From Marinobacter mobilis (GTDB taxonomy: Bacteria > Pseudomonadota > Gammaproteobacteria > Pseudomonadales > Oleiphilaceae): 64,000 nt of DNA. Positions 23,679 to 31,608 of this stretch are shown one piece after another. The translations under genes were made by a program, and so were the position numbers. Under the pieces are notes generated by a model. It worked only from the letters and a program-made list of their open reading frames with translations, searched no databases and was not told the DNA's origin. The stretch is from positions 186,001 to 250,000 of the forward strand of contig NZ_FNNE01000004.1 in the NCBI RefSeq assembly GCF_900106945.1. Direction: 5' to 3'. Every line of letters begins with the position of its first letter. Positions within the stretch are counted from its first letter, which is position 1.

Positions 23679-23738
23679 CCACGCGCAACACGACGCAGCC
23701 TCCGGCTGCCGGACGCTCGTAAACTCAAGTCGCTGTGA
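23673..23738 (+). repeat. attC site 15 (decayed 3' core)
   Basis: 5' core ACATAAC (23673-23679), identical to attC 14. The 3' core is changed to GCTGTGA (23732-23738). The arm GCAGCCTCCGGCTGC is intact. Confidence 0.6.
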
Positions 23739-23753
23739 GAGGGATTAAGGCGC

Positions 23754-24071
23754 ATGGGAATTTCTTGGCTTCGCTCAAAAGGGGGTGCGCTCCTTGCAGC
23801 ACTGCTGATGTACTCCGCATCTGCACACGCGACGAGTCAGTGCCCGCTGGATTTCGGCCAGAAGGAGCCTCTCACCGAGGTGCTGGGTTGGCTTGTTGTC
23901 GCAACAGGTATCATCGTTGGCATTCTGCTTTTCGCTTACATCATCCGACGTTCGCGCGGCAAACCTTGGGTCTCTCGATCTATCGTTATCACCATCGGAT
24001 TTGCTGGGATGGTACTCGTGTGGCTCGGCGGATTCGCTCTAGGGTTTGTGAATTTTTTCTTCAGGTGCTGA
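23754..24071 (+). CDS. small exported/membrane cassette protein
   Basis: 105-aa protein. A likely signal peptide (LLAALLMYSASAHA, cleavage near residue 27) is followed by a short periplasmic loop with one Cys, two transmembrane helices (about 44-64 and 76-101) separated by a basic cytoplasmic loop (RRSRGKPWVSR), and a terminal Cys. No family is recognised. The ATG is at 23754. Confidence 0.68.
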   Translation: MGISWLRSKGGALLAALLMYSASAHATSQCPLDFGQKEPLTEVLGWLVVATGIIVGILLFAYIIRRSRGKPWVSRSIVITIGFAGMVLVWLGGFALGFVNFFFRC

Positions 24072-24078
24072 GACTGCG

Positions 24079-24121
24079 CTTTAACCATTCATTCAAGCCG
24101 CCGCTATGCCCTGCGTTAGCC
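24079..24121 (+). repeat. attC site 16 (short)
   Basis: 5' core CTTTAAC (24079-24085) and 3' core GTTAGCC (24115-24121), only 43 bp; ATTCAAGCCGCCGC in the middle is attC-like. Confidence 0.7.
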
Positions 24122-24155
24122 GTCAAAAATAATCGACTTGCGAGGTTTGGACCTT

Positions 24156-24854
24156 ATGAAGATCAAGAAACTAAAGCTGTATCATTTTCCAGCCACTCGC
24201 AGTGCACGGGTTCGATGGGCCTTGCACGAAACGGTTGGCGATGATTTTGAGGTTCAGACTGTGCAGCTGTATAGCGGGGAGCAATATCGCGATGATTATT
24301 TGCTGAAAAACCCGAATCACAACGTGCCGTTGCTTGAAATCAGTATGGAAGATGGTTCTGTCCATCGAATGCTGGAAAGCGTTGCGATGGTGGAATGGCT
24401 TATCGACGCCTTTCCCGAACAGCGTCTTTCGCCACCCACCGGGCTGTCGCTTGAGCGAGCCGATTATCTCCAAATGCTGCATTTCGGAGGTACTTGGATG
24501 GATATGATGCTGTGGCAGATTCGGATACACGAACACGTTTTGCCTTCAGCACAGGCTGACTCGCGCACCATCGAACGATACCGACAAAAATTCGTTGAAG
24601 AAGTAGAGCCGCAGCTCAAGGAAAGGCTGGATCGGAACGCCTTCATCTGTGGGGAGGAATTTTCCGGCGCGGATATCGTCATTGGCCATAATGTAACTTG
24701 GGCGCGGGGCTACAAACTGTGCCAGGATGACATTTTTCGCGGGTACCTGTCCCGGCTTTCGAAACGTCCGGCCTTTCTGAAGGCGTTTGAAGATGCCCGT
24801 GACTTCTCGCCTGAAGTCCCAAACAAAGACCGAATGAAGAAATTTTCGGGTTGA
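24156..24854 (+). CDS. glutathione S-transferase
   Basis: 232-aa cytosolic GST. The thioredoxin-like N-terminal domain starts LKLYHFPATRSARVRWALHE (catalytic Ser or Thr region) and includes NHNVPLLEI and MLESVAMVEWLI for glutathione binding. The all-helical C-terminal domain runs from about residue 90, with ICGEEFSGADIVIGH as the usual N-capping motif. The ATG at 24156 lies 35 bp after the attC core. GSTs conjugate glutathione to electrophiles; with the MAPEG cassette this is the second glutathione-type gene in the array. Confidence 0.9.
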   Translation: MKIKKLKLYHFPATRSARVRWALHETVGDDFEVQTVQLYSGEQYRDDYLLKNPNHNVPLLEISMEDGSVHRMLESVAMVEWLIDAFPEQRLSPPTGLSLERADYLQMLHFGGTWMDMMLWQIRIHEHVLPSAQADSRTIERYRQKFVEEVEPQLKERLDRNAFICGEEFSGADIVIGHNVTWARGYKLCQDDIFRGYLSRLSKRPAFLKAFEDARDFSPEVPNKDRMKKFSG

Positions 24855-24955
24855 AGTGACACTGACCGGTCTGGAAAAATCGGCGGTTAACAGCAGGTTG
24901 CAAATGCACCTGAACGTGGCCGTTGTTTTTTCCAGCTGAAGCCTTGGCGCAACCG

Positions 24956-25162
24956 ATGAATAAGCTCACTAAAACCGGTCTGATCGGCAGCGTTGTAACC
25001 GCACTATGTTGCTTTACGCCCGTGCTTGTATGGCTGTTTGCTGCTCTTGGCCTGTCGGCTATGGTCGGCTATCTGGATGTTGTCCTATTCCCGATGCTCG
25101 GGGTTTTTGTCTTGCTGCTGCTCATCGGCATCGTAAAAAGTGCGAGAGAAAACAAAGAATAA
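24956..25162 (+). CDS. merF: mercury transport protein MerF
   Basis: 68-aa inner-membrane protein with two helices. The MerF signature is clear: TKTGLIGSVVTALCCFTPVL with the vicinal cysteine pair that takes up Hg(II), then LGLSAMVGYLDVVLFPMLG. MerF normally feeds mercuric ions to MerA reductase. No merA, merP, merT or merR gene is near, so it stands alone here. The first helix keeps CCFTP, but a second cysteine pair (as in the C-terminal part of classic MerF) is absent. It may carry other metals or act with a mer operon elsewhere. Confidence 0.85.
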   Translation: MNKLTKTGLIGSVVTALCCFTPVLVWLFAALGLSAMVGYLDVVLFPMLGVFVLLLLIGIVKSARENKE

Positions 25163-25312
25163 CAAAGCGATCAACGTTCAGCCCCTGCCGACTTTTGGCT
25201 CGTCGAACTGTCGGCAGGTGTTGCCACTTACTCAACCAGACGCCTGGGGAAGTGACCATGATTGCTTCGCCGATTGACCACTCCAAACCGGCGCATGTAC
25301 CAGTCGTTATAC
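25157..25312 (+). repeat. attC site 17 (long, about 156 bp)
   Basis: 5' core GAATAAC (25157-25163), 3' core GTTATAC (25306-25312). A central inverted repeat CCTGCCGAC (25184-25192) / GTCGGCAGG (25210-25218) is present. The right half looks foreign, so two sites may have fused. Confidence 0.55.
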
Positions 25313-25335
25313 CTAGCCACAGAGAGAATCGCTAA

Positions 25336-25674
25336 ATGTCAGAATCCGTCTTTAAGTCGATATTGGTTGTCGCTGCTCTTTTCTTTACGGGCTTCTTTGC
25401 TGCGATTGTCTTACCTCCGCTGATTGAGAACCCCGATGTATGGGGCGCATTCACCGCAGGGTTTGTAAACCCATATTCCAGCGGCTATTCGATGGACGTC
25501 CTTGTTTGCTGGGCCATTCTTGCGGTCTGGGTGGTTTACGAAGCGAAGGCGTACTCAGTCCGCAAGGGGTGGGTGTGTCTGCTGCTTGGCATTGTCCCGG
25601 GCGTTGCAGTCGGGTTGGCTCTGTATTTGCTGCTGCGCGCAAAACAAATCAGGGTGGTCAGGCGTGATGGCTAA
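25336..25674 (+). CDS. DUF2834 family membrane protein
   Basis: 112-aa protein with three membrane helices (about 8-28, 52-70 and 82-102). The core MDVLVCWAILAVWVVYEAKA and the end VGLALYLLLRAKQI match DUF2834. The function is unknown. The ATG at 25336 follows GAGAGAATC. It is followed by a GGCTAAC half core at 25670-25676 with no partner. Confidence 0.82.
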   Translation: MSESVFKSILVVAALFFTGFFAAIVLPPLIENPDVWGAFTAGFVNPYSSGYSMDVLVCWAILAVWVVYEAKAYSVRKGWVCLLLGIVPGVAVGLALYLLLRAKQIRVVRRDG

Positions 25675-25823
25675 CGATCGGGGGATCTGAATGAAGGCAC
25701 GGCTGTGAGAGACGAGCTAAAAAGGCAACTGGATGACCGCTGTGCCGGGCAGAACGCATTAAAAGTCGCTTTTGGGTCAGTCTCAGTTGCCATCCTCGTG
25801 CTGTGTTTTGCGCCCCTCCGCGC

Positions 25824-26048
25824 TTAGGCCGTCATTCTCGCAACGGCTTTCCTGACCAGCGGGGCCACAATGGCAACGGTAGGAAACGCCACCGGCCACG
25901 TTGTTAGACAGCTTGTGACCCACTGTCTCGCGAATCCTGGATGAATCCCCTGTGAGATGGCAAGAACGAAGGCGGATACGATGCAGACCATGATGGCCGA
26001 AAGCAGGGCGCTGAACAGTATTGGGGCAAAACGGGCGGGAATACGCAT
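25824..26048 (-). CDS. DUF2798 family membrane protein
   Basis: 74-aa membrane protein with two helices. MRIPARFAPILFSALLSAIM and the later SCLTTWPVAFPTVAIVAPLV match DUF2798. The start at 26048 follows CAGGAG. It lies 36 bp downstream of the DUF2938 gene on the same strand; the pair and the divergent MerR gene form a regulated unit that also occurs in pseudomonads. The function is unknown. Confidence 0.86.
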   Translation of the reverse strand: MRIPARFAPILFSALLSAIMVCIVSAFVLAISQGIHPGFARQWVTSCLTTWPVAFPTVAIVAPLVRKAVARMTA

Positions 26049-26084
26049 TTTATTCTCCTGAGTGTAGTGCTCTGAGAGCAACGT

Positions 26085-26576
26085 TTAGATTGAGAGTGCA
26101 CGTGTGGCGACCAGGGCGGATGCATATAAACCGAGCCCAAACACCGCATGCGTGATGAGGCTCTGCAGTCGAGCTGAGCCTGGTTTGGGTGTTCGGGAGG
26201 CGGCAATACCAGCACCCATGCCGGGCTGCATCAACAGGAAGGGTGCTGCAACGGTACCGATGCCAACAGCCAGCGCAGGACCAACGGTTGGGCTCTGAAT
26301 CCAGGCGGTGCCCCAGATACCGACGAGTAAGGCGGCAAAGGTCATACCTGTCAGGTAGTGGGTCACCCAACCGATCATGTGCTCTCCCCGCACCGGGGCA
26401 GAAGCTGCAATGGAGTCATGACGAAACTTTCCTCGCGTCATGTAAGCGATCCAACGCCCGACCATTCCATAATTTGGGCGGGGAAGACCAAGCAGTGGTT
26501 TTCTCAAGATGCACCATAAGTCCATGGCCAGCGTTGCTCCAATACCCGTGAACACGATAAACAAAAGATCGTTCAT
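26085..26576 (-). CDS. DUF2938 family membrane protein
   Basis: 163-aa membrane protein: IVFTGIGATLAMDLWCILRK at the N-terminus and HYLTGMTFAALLVGIWGTAW and FLLMQPGMGAGIAASRTP later match DUF2938. Four helices are predicted. The start is ATG 26576. It is the first gene of the DUF2938-DUF2798 operon and lies 78 bp from the divergent MerR gene, with a dyad operator between. Confidence 0.88.
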   Translation of the reverse strand: MNDLLFIVFTGIGATLAMDLWCILRKPLLGLPRPNYGMVGRWIAYMTRGKFRHDSIAASAPVRGEHMIGWVTHYLTGMTFAALLVGIWGTAWIQSPTVGPALAVGIGTVAAPFLLMQPGMGAGIAASRTPKPGSARLQSLITHAVFGLGLYASALVATRALSI

Positions 26577-26624
26577 GACTCTCTCCGTAGCTTGTTTCGA
26601 TGTCGAACTGACGCTACGGTACAA

Positions 26625-26642
26625 CTTCAAGTCAACTTTAAG
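26625..26642 (-). promoter_or_regulatory. MerR-type dyad operator
   Basis: CTTCAAGTCAACTTTAAG is an imperfect palindrome (7 of 9 pairs) similar in form to the SoxR box. It lies between the divergent MerR and DUF2938 genes. MerR regulators bind such dyads inside an over-long promoter spacer. Confidence 0.65.
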
Positions 26643-26654
26643 TCAAGGGAAAGT

Positions 26655-27080
26655 ATGGATATCGGTGAGGTGGCCAAGCGCTCTGGAGTTCCCGCCTCCA
26701 CGTTGCGATTTTATGAGGAAAAAGGTCTGATCCGCTCAGTGGGCAGGCAGGGGTTACGCCGGGTTTTTGGGGGCGATATTTTAGAAAGGCTCGCCTTGAT
26801 TGCTCTGGGGCGTGTTGCCGGGTTCTCTCTGGATGAAATAGCCCATATGCTGGGGTCTGACGGAAAACCCAATATTGATAGAGCGTTGCTGGAAAAGAAG
26901 GCGGATGAACTGGATAAGACCATTCAAACGCTGATGGCAATGCGTGAGGGCCTTCGCCATGCAGCGGTTTGTTCTGCACCCAACCACATGGAGTGCCCAA
27001 CGTTTCGTCGTCTGCTCGGCTTAGCCGCCGCTGGAGCGATCAAGGGCGAAGGCTCCGGTAAACGACCAAGACGGAGGTGA
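26655..27080 (+). CDS. MerR-family transcriptional regulator
   Basis: 141-aa regulator. The N-terminal helix-turn-helix MDIGEVAKRSGVPASTLRFY with EEKGLI is standard for MerR proteins, followed by the coiled-coil dimer helix and a Cys-containing C-terminal part (AAVCSAPNHMECPTFRRLLG), which could sense a metal or oxidant through two cysteines 11 residues apart. I start at ATG 26655. It is divergent from DUF2938-DUF2798, its likely targets. Confidence 0.9.
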   Translation: MDIGEVAKRSGVPASTLRFYEEKGLIRSVGRQGLRRVFGGDILERLALIALGRVAGFSLDEIAHMLGSDGKPNIDRALLEKKADELDKTIQTLMAMREGLRHAAVCSAPNHMECPTFRRLLGLAAAGAIKGEGSGKRPRRR

Positions 27081-27118
27081 TCGGTCAGATTGCCTGTTTC
27101 CAGCCAGAGGAGGCGGCT

Positions 27119-27274
27119 GTGCATAAAAAGGCTTTTCTGGTTGGTGGCGGAGTTGGCGGCCTGGCGGGTGGCATACTCGGCTTTCTTTTCGGCTTCGGTG
27201 AGGAAGGCGTCGCGGTCGGCCTTGTGGTCGGCGGGGCTACTGGAGAGATTCTGGGGTGGGCCGTATCTGGCTAG
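27119..27274 (+). CDS. small glycine-zipper membrane protein
   Basis: 51-aa protein starting with GTG at 27119 after a strong GAGGAGG site. The sequence LVGGGVGGLAGGILGFLFGF with a later GLVVGGATGEILGW has regular small-residue spacing typical of glycine-zipper membrane helices. A core-like GTTAGTG follows at 27291. Confidence 0.55.
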   Translation: MHKKAFLVGGGVGGLAGGILGFLFGFGEEGVAVGLVVGGATGEILGWAVSG

Positions 27275-27352
27275 CAGCTTGTTAGTGCTGACGCAGAATA
27301 CGCAAAACAGACTGATATGATAGGGTTTTTGAGAACCTGTGGAAGGATGAGA

Positions 27353-27892
27353 ATGATGCGGAAGGCGATTGGCGAAAACGTTTCCCTGGCTGGCCTGATC
27401 AACATAAATGACCAACCTGTCAGTATTCCGCAGGATGGGAAGTACACACATCTGCAGTTTCGCCGCTTTGCAGGCTGCCCGGTATGTAACCTTCACCTGC
27501 AATCGTTTTTTAGGCGTGAAGATGAGCTGAAAGCAAACAATGTCCATGAAGTCATTGTGTTCCATGCGAGCAAACGGAGCATGCTTGAAAGCGTGATCGA
27601 TGTTCCTTTCGATCTGATTGCTGACCCGTCCAGGACGCTTTATAAAAATTTCGGCGTAGAAAGTTCCTGGAAAGCACTGTTCAGTTGTGATGTCGTCAAA
27701 AAAGCGATCAAAGGGATACGAAAGTTTGGCGTAAAACCCCCGCAAAGCTTAGAGGCGGAGCTTGGTTTGCCCGCTGATTTCTTGCTGGACGAGACAGGCA
27801 ACATTCTGGCCGTTAACTATGGAACTCATGCCGATGATCAATGGTCGGTTGACGATGTTCTTGGTCTGTTGCCAGCCCGGAAAAGTTTGTAG
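27353..27892 (+). CDS. peroxiredoxin-like (AhpC/TSA) family protein
   Basis: About 179-aa thioredoxin-fold protein. The motif FRRFAGCPVCNLHLQSFFRR holds a CxxC in the position of the peroxidatic Cys of the atypical peroxiredoxin-like group, and LGLPADFLLDETGNILAVNY closes the fold. It may reduce peroxides or act as a thiol oxidoreductase. The start is ATG 27353 with GGAAGG upstream; neighbouring ATGs at 27347 and 27356 are possible. Confidence 0.82.
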   Translation: MMRKAIGENVSLAGLININDQPVSIPQDGKYTHLQFRRFAGCPVCNLHLQSFFRREDELKANNVHEVIVFHASKRSMLESVIDVPFDLIADPSRTLYKNFGVESSWKALFSCDVVKKAIKGIRKFGVKPPQSLEAELGLPADFLLDETGNILAVNYGTHADDQWSVDDVLGLLPARKSL

Positions 27893-27959
27893 GAAAGGCG
27901 CCGCCTGAAAGGCATTCACTCTTACGATCAATAAGCTGGTCAGTGAGCCGGCGTTAGCT
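27890..27959 (+). repeat. attC site 18
   Basis: 3' core GTTAGCT (27953-27959); the 5' core near the stop codon is weak (TGTAGGAAAGGCG). Confidence 0.6.
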
Positions 27960-27985
27960 GTAGACACAGGGAGCGTAGATACACA

Positions 27986-28381
27986 ATGAACGAGATAACC
28001 CGAATCAATCATCTGGGGCTGAGGGTCAAAAATCTGGATACATCCAGAGCATTTTACGAGAAACTTGGGTTTGTCTTTATTAAGGGACCCGTCGGGCCTG
28101 AGCCAGTGGCCATCATGGAACATCCGTCAGGCGTTAATATCAATTTCATTCTGAATGCGGACCCAGGCTGCTCGTCAAATATACTCATGGATGTCGACGT
28201 AAAACATACCGGATACACCCATGTTGCCTTAGAGGTGACGAGCGCTGAATCTGCCTTAAGGTCAGTAAAAGCCTTGGGCATTGAAATTACCGGTGAGGTT
28301 GAGTTTGAAGGGGCAAAGTTCTTCTTCATACGAGACCCCGATAGAAATGTCATCGAATTCCATCAGCCAGCGGCCAGTTAG
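27986..28381 (+). CDS. VOC-family (lactoylglutathione lyase-like) protein, last cassette
   Basis: 131-aa glyoxalase-fold protein: INHLGLRVKNLDTSRAFYEK (first metal His), GYTHVALEVTSAESALRSV (second His) and FFFIRDPDRNVIEFHQPAAS (final Glu). The metal site looks complete, so a glyoxalase-I-like or thiol-transferase role is plausible. The start is ATG 27986. Its stop codon TAG lies inside the core GTTAGGG (28377-28383), which marks the right end of the integron. Confidence 0.87.
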   Translation: MNEITRINHLGLRVKNLDTSRAFYEKLGFVFIKGPVGPEPVAIMEHPSGVNINFILNADPGCSSNILMDVDVKHTGYTHVALEVTSAESALRSVKALGIEITGEVEFEGAKFFFIRDPDRNVIEFHQPAAS

Positions 28382-28421
28382 GGCCAGGTCTTTACCGTCT
28401 TATCACAGAGGGCTCGTCATT

Positions 28422-28802
28422 ATGGAGAAAGTGCTAACCGGCCTGCTCATTCTGGTGGGCATCATCCACCTGCTGCCGATTTCGGGATTGCTGGGTGTCG
28501 AACGCCTGGCTGCCCTGTATGGCGTTTCAGTCAGTGAACCGAATCTTGAAATCCTGATGCGGCACCGGGCGGTGCTGTTTGGACTTCTGGGGCTTTTCCT
28601 GGTGTATGCCGCGTTCACGCCGTCGCTGCAAGCACTGGCGATCATTGCCGGCTTCGTCAGCGTGGTCTCCTTCATCGCCCTTGCCTGGTCGGTTGGCGGC
28701 TACAACGGTGCTATCCGCAAGGTGGTGGTTGTCGATGTTGTTGCGATAGTGGCCCTGAGTGCCGCAGCGGCCATCCATCTTATCGGCCGCAACCAGAGTT
28801 AG
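28422..28802 (+). CDS. four-helix membrane protein (often misannotated as phosphopantetheine adenylyltransferase)
   Basis: 126-aa integral membrane protein with four helices and the conserved loop LMRHRAVLFGLLGLFLVYAA. Homologues are widespread in Gammaproteobacteria and are sometimes wrongly labelled phosphopantetheine adenylyltransferase; no nucleotide-binding motif is present. GC content is back to the chromosomal level, so it belongs to the right flank. The start is ATG 28422. Confidence 0.78.
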   Translation: MEKVLTGLLILVGIIHLLPISGLLGVERLAALYGVSVSEPNLEILMRHRAVLFGLLGLFLVYAAFTPSLQALAIIAGFVSVVSFIALAWSVGGYNGAIRKVVVVDVVAIVALSAAAAIHLIGRNQS

Positions 28803-28820
28803 CCTGTCTGTAGGTGAACT

Positions 28821-28847
28821 CCCCGGGCGACATCGGGCCGCCCGGGG
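28821..28847. terminator. terminator-like hairpin between convergent genes
   Basis: CCCCGGGCG (28821-28829) and CGCCCGGGG (28839-28847) form a 9-bp stem with a 9-nt loop, between two convergent stop codons. No long T-run is seen on either side. Confidence 0.6.
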
Positions 28848-28857
28848 TCATTCGTGG

Positions 28858-30882
28858 TTAGGGCCCTGCGGGACCGTTGCAGTAGAGCACATCATTGGCG
28901 TCTTCACAGGTCCATTGGAATATCCACAGCCCGGTGTTGCGGTCGGTGCCCAGAATGTACTGTTCACCGTTCACGTCCGTGACATGGACGCCCCAGAAAT
29001 TCGAGCCTTCTGCGTCGCCGTAATCCTCGCCGGCAATAAAGCGTCCGACTTCATGCATGTTCCAGGACACCACGCCTTCCCCCTTGCTGTTGTCGTGCAG
29101 GTGCCCTTCGCGCCACTCCACCGCACGCATGCCCAGGGAATACCAGCTGATGAAGGTCCGGTTAGGATTGGTCGGGTCGATTTCCAGATTGTGCATGGTC
29201 AGATCCCCGGCACCGGTGGCCAGGGCCGGATCGGTGGTTTCGGCCGGGGCGTAGTAACCCATCTCCCCCAGGTAATCCACGGTGACGCTCTGGGCATCTG
29301 GGCCCATGCCCCGTTGTACCGTGACCTGACTTGCGGTGTTGTTGAGGGCGTGGAGATAGCCCCAGCCATCGAACACGGCCCCCAGCGTAGCCACCAGCCC
29401 CAGTGAGGCTGGCGCGGGCAGGGCAGGGTTTGAGCCCTCACCATCGGGGCACAGGGCCGGGTCGTAGCCATCAATACCCAGAATCGCAAAGCCTGAGGAG
29501 CGCGGCACGAACAACATGGGAATACCGGCTTCCACCAGCATCGAAACCGAGGCTTCGCAGTTACCCGGAACCGCAGAGTTAAACACAATGCCTGCGCTGT
29601 AGCCGGCGGCTTCGACGGTTTGGGCTTTCAGGGTGAACGGGCAGCCGCCACGCTCAATCAGGGCAATACCGGCGCCGACATCGGCGGCGGGGGCTAGGTT
29701 GTCGCCGCAGGCCTGGCCGACAAAGGCGGTCTGGCCCACCACTTCCGGTATATCGGCACCCGGACCGATCTGTGGGACGTCACTGCCCTGGCTGGCGGGA
29801 TAGCGTTCACCCCCGGCAGTGACGGCGGAGAAGAGTGAGTCGAAGTCCTCGTCGCCGCCATAGATCTTGTCGAAGCCGGGGCCGGCAAAGACCGCCGCAT
29901 GGGCATTGCCTTCAGGCGTTGACAGGCCATGGACCGGATCGGGTTCCGGGTAGGTGGAATCGCCCAGCAGGATCGGGTTGTACGGGTCGTTGATGTCGAG
30001 GGTGATAAACCCGGCATCCCAGTACGACAGCACGGCCTGCCAGTTTTCGCCGGGTCCCGGGTCCATGTCGTTGACCCAGATATCGTGCAGCAACGGCGCG
30101 GCAAAACTGCCCATGAACAGCTGGCCGTCGCTGGCGATTTCCGGGTTGGTTGCAAGCCAGGACTCAATGCCGGTGGTGGTGATCAGTTTGGGGGATTGTG
30201 GCTTGGTGATATCGGCGATTTTCAGGTCGTTGAGGGCGACGTCGTCAACGATCAGCAGATAGGTCTGGCCGCCGGCCGTGGTCCAGGCAAAGGTGTTGTG
30301 AACCGGGAAATCGAGAAAATTCTGCTTTAACGCCTGGGGCTTGGCGGGGTCGCTGACATCCCACAGGGAGATCCCGAGCTGCCCCTGTTGGTGGCCACCA
30401 TTGCCGCCACCCCGTGCCAGGCCATTACCGACCAGCGGTCCGCAGGGTTCAAGCGAATGGATCAGCACATCCCGGTCGCCGATCCGGGTGACCTTGACGT
30501 CATTGATCCGGGTTTGCGGGGGCGACTTGATCATGCCGATGGTGACCGGGTTGGCCGGGTCATGGATGTCTGAAATGTAGACGCCGGAGCGGGTACAGTC
30601 CGGTTCCTGGAAGGTGCCGATATAGGCGTAGCCATCATGCGCCCACACATCGGTGTACAGGCCGCTGGAAATGCCGCCGAGGGTATCGCGGCCGACGACA
30701 TTGAAGCCGTAGTTCACATTGGCTGGCACATGTCCGTCCGGAAGAGGGGTATCGTGCAGCAGGTGTTTGTTGTCGGCTTTCGCGCCGTCTGATTCAAATT
30801 CCTGATCAGCCAGGGTGTGGGTCGTCAGTGTGGTGGATAAGGCGATCACTGCCAGTGAACGCCAAGCGTGAAATAAGGCCAT
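28858..30882 (-). CDS. secreted LVIVD-repeat protein with PA domain
   Basis: 674-aa exported protein. A signal peptide (ending THTLADQ, near residue 26) leads into a beta-propeller-like region built of LVIVD-type repeats (GISLWDVSDPAKPQALKQNF, LLIVDDVALNDLKIADITKP, ITLDINDPYNPILLGDSTYP). A protease-associated domain at about residues 375-470 (ADVGAGIALIERGGCPFTLK, KAQTVEAAGYSAGIVFNSAV) interrupts it. No protease active site is visible, so it is likely a binding or scaffold protein at the cell surface. An inverted repeat GTGTCA-N9-TGACAC (30905-30925) lies 22 bp upstream of the start and may be an operator. Confidence 0.82.
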   Translation of the reverse strand: MALFHAWRSLAVIALSTTLTTHTLADQEFESDGAKADNKHLLHDTPLPDGHVPANVNYGFNVVGRDTLGGISSGLYTDVWAHDGYAYIGTFQEPDCTRSGVYISDIHDPANPVTIGMIKSPPQTRINDVKVTRIGDRDVLIHSLEPCGPLVGNGLARGGGNGGHQQGQLGISLWDVSDPAKPQALKQNFLDFPVHNTFAWTTAGGQTYLLIVDDVALNDLKIADITKPQSPKLITTTGIESWLATNPEIASDGQLFMGSFAAPLLHDIWVNDMDPGPGENWQAVLSYWDAGFITLDINDPYNPILLGDSTYPEPDPVHGLSTPEGNAHAAVFAGPGFDKIYGGDEDFDSLFSAVTAGGERYPASQGSDVPQIGPGADIPEVVGQTAFVGQACGDNLAPAADVGAGIALIERGGCPFTLKAQTVEAAGYSAGIVFNSAVPGNCEASVSMLVEAGIPMLFVPRSSGFAILGIDGYDPALCPDGEGSNPALPAPASLGLVATLGAVFDGWGYLHALNNTASQVTVQRGMGPDAQSVTVDYLGEMGYYAPAETTDPALATGAGDLTMHNLEIDPTNPNRTFISWYSLGMRAVEWREGHLHDNSKGEGVVSWNMHEVGRFIAGEDYGDAEGSNFWGVHVTDVNGEQYILGTDRNTGLWIFQWTCEDANDVLYCNGPAGP

Positions 30883-31129
30883 GATGCAATCCTTGTTCTT
30901 GGAAGTGTCATCCCTGATTTGACACGGCTTCTGGTTTTATCAGTGCAATGACCGTCCTGTTGTCGTTGGTATTCGCTGCATCCGGTATGACAGCGAACAG
31001 CCATACCCGTGAAAAACATAGCAGGGTTTGCCAATGTGCCTTAGTTCATTTGGTTGCTTCTGAATTCCGGTCATACTTGTTTGGTATAAATCCATCGTTT
31101 GGAACAGTCGACTACCGGAGGCCCGTCCC

Positions 31130-31534
31130 ATGACAACCCGAGGTTCCTGCCTGTGTGGCCAGGTTCGTTTTGAAATCGACGGCGATTTCGAGAGTTTCTA
31201 TCTCTGCCATTGCACCCATTGCCGCAAGGACACCGGCTCGGCACACGCTGCCAACCTGTTCTCGGGCACGGCAAGCCTGCGTTGGTTGGCGGGGGCTGAC
31301 ACGGTGCGCCGTTACCAGTTGCCTGCCACCCGCCATGTGAAAAGTTTCTGTTCGGTGTGTGGCTCGGCGGTACCCACGGAGCAGCCTGAACTCAAGGTTC
31401 TTGTGGTGCCGGCTGGCTGTCTCGATGACGACATCCGTCTGCGCCCGACGGCACATTTGTTCGTTGCCAGCAAGGCCGGCTGGGACGAAGACCTGGAGCA
31501 GGTGCCGGCCTTTGACGGGTTGCCGCGCTCCTGA
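31130..31534 (+). CDS. GFA-family (CENP-V fold) zinc protein
   Basis: 134-aa protein related to glutathione-dependent formaldehyde-activating enzyme. All zinc cysteines are present: GSCLCGQVRFEI, then CHCTHCRKDTGS and the later SFCSVCGSAVPTE. Most members other than Gfa itself have unproven function, so a formaldehyde role is not certain. The ATG is at 31130. Confidence 0.9.
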   Translation: MTTRGSCLCGQVRFEIDGDFESFYLCHCTHCRKDTGSAHAANLFSGTASLRWLAGADTVRRYQLPATRHVKSFCSVCGSAVPTEQPELKVLVVPAGCLDDDIRLRPTAHLFVASKAGWDEDLEQVPAFDGLPRS

Positions 31535-31608
31535 GAGCGCGTCTGGCGCGACTTGATGAACGGCCGGGCTCTGAGCCGGGTGCCGCCGCTGGCGGTGGCA
31601 GCCTGAAC

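Noticed and set aside
25705..25827. 40-codon frame starting with GTG
   Set aside because: It has one hydrophobic stretch but no ribosome-binding site or family, and it overlaps the end of the DUF2798 gene; not supported as a gene.
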